8,070 nt of DNA from Elusimicrobiota bacterium (GTDB lineage: Bacteria > CG03 > SLGR01 > PWQF01), in the NCBI GenBank assembly GCA_003558145.1, contig PWMP01000060.1, positions 1 through 8,070 of the forward strand, given 5' to 3'. Under the pieces are notes generated by a model that was not told the DNA's origin, did not search any database, and saw nothing but the letters and a program-made list of their open reading frames with translations. Below, piece after piece: positions 1 to 5,987 of this stretch. Within the stretch, counting starts at the first letter, position 1. Each line of letters opens with the position of its first letter. The position numbers and the translations under genes were made by a program.

Positions 1-1620
1 ATGAAAAAAATCAAAGAAATGTTCTGGAGAAAAATAACAAAAGAGACAGTACAGCGAAGCCTGACGGTGTATCATCCATCCGGGCAGGAAATAAACTGGA
101 AAAGTTTCCTTCCTTTTTTTGAAGACCACGAGCCCTCACCGGACATAAGAAAAAGGCCGCGCCCCCAAAGGCGCCTTTTTATTGTCAGCAGCGAAGGCAA
201 AAGATATCACATTAAAAAGTTCAGCTATTTTATCTCCCCGCGTTTCAGGGACAAGTTCAGGGGCTTTATTTTTCAGAGAACAGCAGCAAAAAGGCAAATG
301 CTCTATTCGCTCAAGCTTAATCGGCTGGGCATAAAAACTGTTTTTCCGTATTTTGCCATAGAAAAGCGTAAAGGTTTTAAAAAAGAAAGCCTGTTTATTA
401 CTCCGTTTATAAAACGTCTTCGCCTGTTTCACAGCCTGCAATCAACAAAAATTCCCTGTAATAAAAAGATAGAGCTTTTTCGCAAAGCCGTTAAAGAAGT
501 CTATCTTATGCATTCCAGCGGGATATTTCACGGCGACGCTCATACACAGAATATACTGGTTGATGATGGGGACCTGCTGTGGTGCGACCTGGACAGGACA
601 AAAAAATCACGTCTGGCTCTTGAACTTAGAGGCAGGTACCTGGATTGTTCCCGTCTTTTCCGTTCCGCGATTGCCGCTCTCATATCATCTGGAGACTGGA
701 ACAGCGCCGTAAGAAAAGAAATAATTGATATTTGCGAAAGCGAGTATCCGGGGCACGAAAGACTGAAAATAAAAGTGTATATCCGCACATCAGAAAGGCT
801 TGAAGACTTTGATTATGTATCTATAAAAAACATTGTAAGAGAAAAGCCAGCCCCCGATATTACAGTCTATCACCCGCAGGGCTGCAGTCTTAACTGGCGT
901 GACTTTGAGGCTTTTTTGGATTTTCCGGAGCCCCTAAAACCGGAAAAAATAACAGCCAGAGGCAGCAGGCGCGTGTTTATCTTTAAAGCGCCATCAGGCA
1001 GGAAGTATCATATTAAAAAATTCAGTTACGAGCAGTCCCCCCGCCTGCGGGACAGGTTTCGCGGCTTCTTTTTTCAGTCTTCAAAAGCCAGAAGACAGGC
1101 TGTTCAGATTGAAATGGTGAGGAACGCCGGATTGAAAACGGCGTTCCCGTGGTTTGCCATGGAAAGCAGAAAGGGTTTAAAAAAACATAGTCTTTTTATT
1201 ACGCCTTACGAGGATGCGCCTAACATGTCCATTGTTTTTTCTTCACCTGAAATACCGCTTCCGGAAAAATACAGTCTTTTAAAAAAGGCGCTCGGGGATT
1301 TAAATACAATGCACAAAAGCGGTGTATATCATATAGATACACACATAAAAAACCTGCTGGTTTGCGGCAGCGGGCTTCTTTGGTGTGACCTTGATGACGT
1401 GGGAAAAAACTGGTTAAGACTTATAACCCGCGGAAAATTCAAAGACTGTTACAAGCTGCTTAGATCAGCCATAACAACTCTTAAACAGACTGGACAGTGG
1501 AGTGGTGATGTGAGCAAAGATGTAAAAAGGGCTTTTGAGGAGTCATACCCGGGGCACGGCCTGCTGAAGGGAATTATTTACAGGAGTCTTTCAAAAAGGT
1601 TCGAGAAATTTGAATACTGA
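1..1620 (+). CDS. Tandem two-domain LPS kinase-like protein (Kdo/heptose kinase, InaA/WaaP-type fold)
   Basis: Predicted to phosphorylate sugars of a lipopolysaccharide-like core at the inner face of the cytoplasmic membrane; that role is inferred from family resemblance. The 539-residue protein is an internal duplication: residues about 22-272 and 288-539 align end to end, each starting TVYHP and ending near an aromatic F-x-Y. Each half carries the kinase landmarks: a Y-H-I-K-K-F segment with the likely ATP-binding lysine (K72/K73 and K339/K340), a catalytic loop (HGD at 177-179 with N184; HID at 444-446 with N451) and a metal-binding WCDLD (194-198; 461-465). Single-domain relatives are about 230-270 residues, so this is twice the usual length. 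There is no signal peptide or membrane segment. The ATG is the first base of the window, so its ribosome site is unseen and the true start could lie upstream. The stop overlaps the next gene by 11 bases. The second domain's HID replaces the usual HGD/HRD, but all catalytic residues remain. Confidence 0.8.
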   Translation: MKKIKEMFWRKITKETVQRSLTVYHPSGQEINWKSFLPFFEDHEPSPDIRKRPRPQRRLFIVSSEGKRYHIKKFSYFISPRFRDKFRGFIFQRTAAKRQMLYSLKLNRLGIKTVFPYFAIEKRKGFKKESLFITPFIKRLRLFHSLQSTKIPCNKKIELFRKAVKEVYLMHSSGIFHGDAHTQNILVDDGDLLWCDLDRTKKSRLALELRGRYLDCSRLFRSAIAALISSGDWNSAVRKEIIDICESEYPGHERLKIKVYIRTSERLEDFDYVSIKNIVREKPAPDITVYHPQGCSLNWRDFEAFLDFPEPLKPEKITARGSRRVFIFKAPSGRKYHIKKFSYEQSPRLRDRFRGFFFQSSKARRQAVQIEMVRNAGLKTAFPWFAMESRKGLKKHSLFITPYEDAPNMSIVFSSPEIPLPEKYSLLKKALGDLNTMHKSGVYHIDTHIKNLLVCGSGLLWCDLDDVGKNWLRLITRGKFKDCYKLLRSAITTLKQTGQWSGDVSKDVKRAFEESYPGHGLLKGIIYRSLSKRFEKFEY

Positions 1621-2686
1621 TTTCTCAGTTATGCACTTTGATACCGCTCCCGGCTGGCGTGGCGGCCAGAACCAGGTTTTCCTTCTGATGAGGGAACTGA
1701 AAAAATATAATATTTCTCAGCTTCTCCTTTCCCCTCCGGGCAGTCCTCTGGGTGAAAAAAGCAAAGAACTTGGTATAGATTTCGTTGCGCTTAATGTAAA
1801 AAACGATCTGGATATCCCGGCAGGACTTAAACTTAGAAAAAAGGTAAAAGATTTTATGCCGGATATCATTCATTTCCATACTTCCAGGGCGCTTGGTGTT
1901 GGAAGCTGGGCCCTGAAAAACATTAAAACAGGAAAAATCTGCACCCGTCGTGTTGACTTGCCTGTTTCCGGCAGCATTATAAACAGGATGAAATACAAGT
2001 CGGCTGACATAATTGTAGCAATATCGCAGTTTATCTGCGACTATATGAAAAATTCCGGATACATAAATACGGAATTGGTTTATTCCTCGGTTGACATTGA
2101 CAGCTATTATCATAAGCGCTGTTATGGCAGGGAAAACGGTATAAATGTAGCAATGGCCGGCGCATTTGACCTGAGACACAAAGATTTTGAAACTTTTATT
2201 AAAAGTGCCGCTTTTATTGGAAAAAATACGGAATGTAATAACATTAAGTTTATTATTGCCGGTTCCGGCCCCGACCGAAAAAAAATAGAGAGTATCATAC
2301 GCTCTGAAAACGCTGAAGATATTGTTTCAATCAGGGGTTTTGTGGAAGACATGAGCCTATTTCTGAAACAGGTGGATATACTGGTTCATAATGTTAATTT
2401 TGAAGGACTTGGCACCGTTATTCTTCAGGGTATGGCGTCGGGCCTGCCTGTAGTTGCCAGCGATGCAGGAGGCATACCTGAGATTATACAGAACGGAAAT
2501 AACGGTTTTCTGGTGCCCGTAAAAGATTACCGGGAAAGCGCTGACAGAATTGTCGCTCTGGCTGCGGATAAAAAGTTAAGAGAGAATATGGGTACAGCCG
2601 GCCGGCAAACTGTCCTAAGCAGATTTTCACCCAAGGTAATGGCCCGGCGTTATATGGATATATATAGGCGGGGTCTTGAAAAATGA
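1610..2686 (+). CDS. GT4-family glycosyltransferase (GT-B fold)
   Basis: Transfers a sugar from a nucleotide-sugar donor to a growing surface glycan, at the cytoplasmic side of the inner membrane; donor and acceptor are unknown. The N-terminal acceptor domain has the GWRGGQNQ glycine-rich loop (residues 15-22) and PDIIHFH (about 84-90). The C-terminal Rossmann domain has IIAGSGPD (about 215-222) and the donor-site segment FEGLGTVILQGMASG (264-278). The classical E-x7-E is E265-x7-Q273 here. The length of 358 residues is normal for GT4. TTG at 1610 is chosen as start because AAGG lies 10 bases upstream and because it leaves a full first beta strand (FSVMHFDTA) before the glycine loop. The next ATG, at 1631, would cut into that strand and has no visible ribosome site. 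The overlap with the kinase gene indicates one operon and probable translational coupling. The stop lies only 10 bases from the stop of the convergent sulfotransferase gene. Confidence 0.88.
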   Translation: MNTDFSVMHFDTAPGWRGGQNQVFLLMRELKKYNISQLLLSPPGSPLGEKSKELGIDFVALNVKNDLDIPAGLKLRKKVKDFMPDIIHFHTSRALGVGSWALKNIKTGKICTRRVDLPVSGSIINRMKYKSADIIVAISQFICDYMKNSGYINTELVYSSVDIDSYYHKRCYGRENGINVAMAGAFDLRHKDFETFIKSAAFIGKNTECNNIKFIIAGSGPDRKKIESIIRSENAEDIVSIRGFVEDMSLFLKQVDILVHNVNFEGLGTVILQGMASGLPVVASDAGGIPEIIQNGNNGFLVPVKDYRESADRIVALAADKKLRENMGTAGRQTVLSRFSPKVMARRYMDIYRRGLEK

Positions 2687-2696
2687 AAGCTCCTTT

Positions 2697-3689
2697 TTAC
2701 CAACGACAGTATTCTTTCAATTCGGAATAAATTTTTTCCATTGACCGGCTTTTATGGTTTTTCCATAGACCTACATTTTTTTTTGCGCGTTCTAAATTTA
2801 AAAACTTATTTCTTTCTGTATGATCTTCGGGTTTAATTTCTAAAAAATCATATAGTTTTTTAGAGGTTTCATTATAATTAAGGGCCAGATCTTCAAAGTT
2901 TAATCTTAAAACTTTATCTTTTAAATCAGAACAACAGTCGGATTGGCTGCGCATTAAGCGGTACCAGGAAATAAAGTCTTCAGCGGATACATTTATATTA
3001 TTTGCGCGTTTTCTTTTTATATCCAAAAAATTGTCTCTGGGATCCCTGTCAATAAGAATCATCTTTGGATGATCAAAGTATTGTAAAAGCCTGTCCGGCC
3101 TGCAGTGGTAGGTTGCCAGATCAAGTACAACCGCATTTGTTTTTTTATTTCTTTCTTTGATACTGTCGCTTAAAAGATCGCGCAGGTATTTTCTGGCCAT
3201 GGGAAGAAAGTTCTCGCCGGGGCTGGAAATTTTAATTTCAAAATCGGTTTTTATTCCAAGAACATTCTTTTTAAATCTGCGTAGTATCCATTTTGGCAGA
3301 GACATTTCCCAATTCAGCCCGCTCCATCTTCCCCTGTATTTGATAGAGACAAGGTCGCTTATAAAGTTTTCGGAAAGTGCTGTGAAGTTTTTTGAGATTT
3401 TTTTGTTGTAATTCTTTCCGGGCAAAGAGAGATGGAAAAAACCCGACTTCCTTTCTCTTCCCAATATGTGTATGATTTTTTCAAATCTTTTTACGGCAAG
3501 GTCGCTTCTCCAGGGTGCCCAGCTGTGTACAAGCGCATCTTCAAGATCTATTAATCCGTCCGGACGTCCAAGTAAGGTAAATTCACATTTTAAATAGTGA
3601 TGTTTGTTAAATTCCTTAAGAAAGGAATGGATAGCTCCCGCTCCGGTTTTACAGTAACCTCCGATTAAAAAAACTTTAAAAGATTCCAT
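2697..3689 (-). CDS. Sulfotransferase-domain protein (PAPS-dependent, Sulfotransfer_1/3-like)
   Basis: Probably transfers a sulfuryl group from PAPS to a glycan or other small acceptor. The 330-residue protein opens with a PAPS-binding loop variant, GGYCKTGAGAIHSFL (residues 10-24), with K14 in the catalytic-lysine position. It then has a 3'-phosphate-binding segment, ILIDRDPRDN (about 211-220), and a typical C-terminal run: RLNFEDL (about 262-268), a KLYDFL helix and VGLWKNH (about 306-312). ATG at 3689 is chosen because AGGAG (3702-3698) sits 8 bases upstream. The longer GTG start at 3731 would lie upstream of the -10 box and would add 14 residues before the conserved strand. There is no signal peptide, so it is cytoplasmic. 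It is divergent from the other sulfotransferase gene and convergent with the glycosyltransferase. The middle portion (about 60-190) is not conserved to my eye and probably sets the acceptor, which is unknown. Confidence 0.8.
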   Translation of the reverse strand: MESFKVFLIGGYCKTGAGAIHSFLKEFNKHHYLKCEFTLLGRPDGLIDLEDALVHSWAPWRSDLAVKRFEKIIHILGRERKSGFFHLSLPGKNYNKKISKNFTALSENFISDLVSIKYRGRWSGLNWEMSLPKWILRRFKKNVLGIKTDFEIKISSPGENFLPMARKYLRDLLSDSIKERNKKTNAVVLDLATYHCRPDRLLQYFDHPKMILIDRDPRDNFLDIKRKRANNINVSAEDFISWYRLMRSQSDCCSDLKDKVLRLNFEDLALNYNETSKKLYDFLEIKPEDHTERNKFLNLERAKKNVGLWKNHKSRSMEKIYSELKEYCRW

Positions 3690-3716
3690 TTTGCATACTC
3701 CTGGTTCAATAGAATT

Positions 3717-3725
3717 ATTATAACA
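3717..3725 (-). promoter_or_regulatory. Extended -10 promoter of the leftward sulfotransferase gene
   Basis: On the minus strand the sequence reads TGTTATAAT, a perfect TG-n-TATAAT extended -10 element. A start about 7 bases downstream (near 3710) would give a leader of roughly 20 bases containing the AGGAG site before the ATG at 3689. No good -35 hexamer is found 16-18 bases upstream. This fits an extended -10 promoter or one helped by an activator. Confidence 0.6.
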
Positions 3726-3744
3726 GCTCACGATTAATCATATT

Positions 3745-3769
3745 TAACATGCCGGTATATTGCATGTTA
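3745..3769. promoter_or_regulatory. Perfect inverted repeat in the divergent promoter region (operator candidate)
   Basis: TAACATGC (3745-3752) and GCATGTTA (3762-3769) are perfect 8-bp inverted arms separated by 9 bases, giving about 17 bp between arm centres. It lies between two divergent sulfotransferase genes, just upstream of the leftward extended -10 element, where an activator or repressor would bind. No T-run follows on either strand, so it is not an intrinsic terminator. The binding protein is unknown. The rest of the 184-base intergenic region (3690-3873) shows only a weak TG-T-ATATT-like element near 3829-3835 that could serve the rightward gene. Confidence 0.45.
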
Positions 3770-3873
3770 GTCTTATTTATGTAATATATTCAAAAAGATA
3801 AATTATTACAAGCCTACTGGTAACGGCTGTATATTCCATTCAGGGAGCAGTTTAAACAGAAGGAAAGCATGAT

Positions 3874-4689
3874 ATGATCGTTTTTATAAAAAAAGCCGCA
3901 TCTTTTTGTATGAAATTTATATATTATTATAAATATATTTGCATAAAACCATTCTACAGATATTATTATAAGAAAAACAATTTTTTTTATAAAAGATTTT
4001 CTCCTTTTAGCAGGCCTTTAACGCAGGGTATACGCCAGTGTGACAGGAGAATGCTCGTGGATATTGAAAGAAAATTTATGTTTAACCGCATAGCCAAAGT
4101 TGCAAGTTCGGCGCTTATGGCTACCCTCTGTCCCGCACCGGAAAATAAAGAGTCGTATATACAGTACAGGAAAAAACACAAGAAACCTTCACAGTTGAAA
4201 AAAAGAGAAGTTGTAGAATCTGAAAAATTTTTTAAATTCATTTTTGTCCGCTGCCCCTATAACCGGGTTCTGTCGGCGTATTTACATAAAATAGGCTCAA
4301 GCGATAAGAAGAGAAAAAGCTATATGAAAAAAACCCCGGAACTTTTCAAAAAATATGGTAAAAGGCCTTCTTTTTATGATTTCTGTAAATATCTTGAGTC
4401 CGGGGGACTGTATGATAATAAACACTGGGCTCCTCAGACTTCGCTTATGGCGCTGCCTGTGGAAGAGTTTGATTTTATAGGAAAAATAGAAAATATAAAA
4501 GATGACTTCCGGTTTGTAGCCCGTAAAGTAAACTCCCTGAAAGGAAAGGAAATTGCACGCACCGGGCCCTATACGGGAGCTTCGGATAAAATCAAGCAGT
4601 ACTATAACGCTGAAACAGAAGATATAATATTCAAGTTATATAAAGATGATTTTGAAGCTTTCGGGTATTCTTATAAATTAAAAAAGTAA
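3874..4689 (+). CDS. Carbohydrate sulfotransferase-like protein (Sulfotransfer_2 type)
   Basis: Resembles the family that includes chondroitin and HNK-1 sulfotransferases, which move sulfate from PAPS to a sugar hydroxyl; the glycan target is inferred. In the 271-residue protein the 5'-phosphosulfate loop is FNRIAKVASSAL (residues 70-81, K75). The 3'-phosphate site is FIFVRCPYNRVLSAY (122-136) with R126 and S134. The family's H-W-x-P-Q is HWAPQ (184-188), followed by FIGKIENI (201-208). An N-terminal stretch (about 11-40) is very rich in Tyr, Phe and Lys. It may associate with membrane but is not a clear transmembrane helix. Start ATG at 3874 has AAGGA (3860-3864) 9 bases upstream. The gene is divergent from a sulfotransferase of another family, and its last 12 bases overlap the end of the convergent membrane-protein gene. 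The gene is AT-rich with many AAA and TAT codons, perhaps recently acquired. Confidence 0.78.
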   Translation: MIVFIKKAASFCMKFIYYYKYICIKPFYRYYYKKNNFFYKRFSPFSRPLTQGIRQCDRRMLVDIERKFMFNRIAKVASSALMATLCPAPENKESYIQYRKKHKKPSQLKKREVVESEKFFKFIFVRCPYNRVLSAYLHKIGSSDKKRKSYMKKTPELFKKYGKRPSFYDFCKYLESGGLYDNKHWAPQTSLMALPVEEFDFIGKIENIKDDFRFVARKVNSLKGKEIARTGPYTGASDKIKQYYNAETEDIIFKLYKDDFEAFGYSYKLKK

Positions 4690-5874
4690 AGATACCGTAA
4701 GCATATGGATATGGAATAGTTCCTGGATAAAAAGAAGAGCGAATCCGGTTAAAAAGCCCAACCCGTTTACGAAAGCATACCTGGGGAAAGTTTCTTTTAT
4801 CAGATCAATCCTTACAATGGAGGATGTTAAAGAGCGTTTTGTAAACCGCCTGTCTCCGGCATAAAGCACTGCCGGCACATAAGCAAAAACCACCAGTGCA
4901 ATCATATAAAAAAGACCTCCTAAAAGACACATAACTAGAAGAAAAGACATTTCAAATAATCTCTGGAAACGGCTGGAAAACCACGCTTTACACGAGGAAT
5001 CCAAAAGGATTTTGATACAGGCGCCAAGGCATATAAAAGCCGCAAGCGGTGTTGTCAGCAGGTGTGCCGGGCCGTTTATCTCGGGAATCAAGCCTTCGGT
5101 TATTATCAAAAACGTTATAATACCGAACCCGAACAAAGTGCGACCCCAAAAACGGCTCATCAATGAAGCTATAAAGGAATCTTTGGCTTTTACGTAGTTC
5201 TTGGCTGCTGTTGCAAACCAGTAAAGGCTGAAGAATACAGCCGGCGGGATAAGAGCCCAGTGAGAAAATTCAACAAATACTCTGAAACCGTAATTCCCCG
5301 CCAGAGAGGCCGTGGCGAAAAGATAGGGATAGGATACGTAGCGCAGTATTCTGCTTCCTTCCCTTCCCCTGGATATGTTCGGGTTTTCAAAAGAAAATTC
5401 TGATTTTGCCGGCTGTGAAGCCGGTTTTATTTTCCAGAGGAGGACTGCCGGAACTTCCTTGCGGTATTTAATATATGCTTCCCCGAAAAGACCTGTCAAT
5501 GTAAGTTCTTCCCTGCGGATGGCCTGAGAGTATGCAATGAAAAAGAAAATCGAGTAGGCAGCCGTCACTTCCCATATACCTATCATTAAGCACAGTCCGA
5601 GATCAATCATTGCGTTTGCCAGGTAGAAAGGATGGCGGACCCATTGATACGGCCCGGAGCGGGTTACGGTTTTATTCTGATGCAGATATGCCTTAGATAT
5701 CAGGTGAAGCAAAATTCCCGGAAGCATAAACACAACCCCTGCAATATAGTTTAATTGCCCGGGGGAGCTTTTTCCTAGAAAACTCATTACTATACCCGTA
5801 ACAACCAGCCAGGAGCGCAGGCGCTTTCTGTGCAGGGGAGAATACCTGTAAATATTGGTTAATAATGTTTTCAT
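4678..5874 (-). CDS. Integral membrane protein with ICMT/PEMT-like methyltransferase domain plus extra C-terminal membrane region
   Basis: The first about 145 residues resemble the isoprenylcysteine carboxyl methyltransferase / phospholipid methyltransferase superfamily, which uses S-adenosylmethionine inside the membrane. Signature residues are GPYQWVRHPFY (74-84, with R80-H81-P82) and RREELTLTGLFGEAYIKYRKE (about 120-140, with E122-E123, Y134 and Y137). Two to four hydrophobic helices lie in this part. After a polar linker (about 145-168), residues about 170-398 contain roughly five to seven further hydrophobic segments that I do not recognise. Bacterial ICMT-like proteins are usually 150-220 residues, so this one is about twice as long. 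The substrate is unknown; in this setting a lipid or lipid-linked glycan is possible, but that is only context. The ATG start has no visible Shine-Dalgarno sequence and sits 7 bases after a TATAAT. The 3' end overlaps the convergent sulfotransferase gene by 12 bases. Confidence 0.72.
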   Translation of the reverse strand: MKTLLTNIYRYSPLHRKRLRSWLVVTGIVMSFLGKSSPGQLNYIAGVVFMLPGILLHLISKAYLHQNKTVTRSGPYQWVRHPFYLANAMIDLGLCLMIGIWEVTAAYSIFFFIAYSQAIRREELTLTGLFGEAYIKYRKEVPAVLLWKIKPASQPAKSEFSFENPNISRGREGSRILRYVSYPYLFATASLAGNYGFRVFVEFSHWALIPPAVFFSLYWFATAAKNYVKAKDSFIASLMSRFWGRTLFGFGIITFLIITEGLIPEINGPAHLLTTPLAAFICLGACIKILLDSSCKAWFSSRFQRLFEMSFLLVMCLLGGLFYMIALVVFAYVPAVLYAGDRRFTKRSLTSSIVRIDLIKETFPRYAFVNGLGFLTGFALLFIQELFHIHMLTVSLLF

Positions 5875-5881
5875 TACAATT

Positions 5882-5887
5882 ATTATA
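5882..5887 (-). promoter_or_regulatory. TATAAT -10 box close to the methyltransferase-like gene start
   Basis: The minus strand reads TATAAT, ending 7 bases before the ATG at 5874. A TTGTAG-like weak -35 lies 16 bases upstream (5909-5904). Transcription from this box would start at or within a base or two of the ATG and give a leaderless message. That agrees with the absence of a Shine-Dalgarno sequence. The surrounding DNA is almost pure A/T, so the box could be fortuitous. Confidence 0.35.
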
Positions 5888-5918
5888 ATATTTTTTTTAA
5901 AATCTACAATTAAACGAC

Positions 5919-5945
5919 TTGACTCATCAAAAATCTAAATGAAAC
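5919..5945 (+). repeat. Extra partial copy of the IS end outside the left terminus
   Basis: This 27-base stretch matches the IS inverted-repeat end at 5953-5980 in the same orientation. It differs by two substitutions and one base gap in the outer half, and has a perfect 17-base match in the inner half (5929-5945 versus 5964-5980, offset 35). Only 6 bases (5946-5951) separate it from the IS terminus. It may be a relic of an earlier copy or an alternative end. Confidence 0.75.
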
Positions 5946-5951
5946 GTTATC

Positions 5952-5987
5952 GTTGCCTCATTTAAAAATCTAAATGAAACAACTTTA
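5952..5987 (+). repeat. IS terminal inverted repeat, left
   Basis: Begins GTTGCCTCATTTAAAAATC. It pairs with the reverse complement of 7280-7315, with mismatches only at repeat positions 24, 29 and 32. It includes the transposase TAA stop at 5985-5987. Confidence 0.92.

Noticed and set aside
136..441. A 101-codon minus-strand frame inside the kinase gene
   Set aside because: It lies entirely opposite the first kinase domain and has no family features; it is a shadow of the coding frame.
1625..2179. A 184-codon open frame on the minus strand opposite the glycosyltransferase gene
   Set aside because: It is antisense to a well-supported GT4 gene, has no ribosome site, and its translation shows no recognisable motif.
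3690..3731. Upstream GTG start at 3731 for the leftward sulfotransferase
   Set aside because: It lies upstream of the TATAAT box and lacks a ribosome site, while ATG 3689 has AGGAG at 8-base spacing and begins right at the conserved strand.
3806..3835. TTACAA / TATATT promoter-like pair upstream of the rightward sulfotransferase
   Set aside because: The -35 matches only about half the consensus and the region is AT-rich; too weak for its own feature, so it is only mentioned with the dyad.
5919..5987. Repeat spacing at the left IS end considered as a CRISPR or iteron array
   Set aside because: Only two units exist, one being the IS terminus itself; the IS-end explanation covers it fully.
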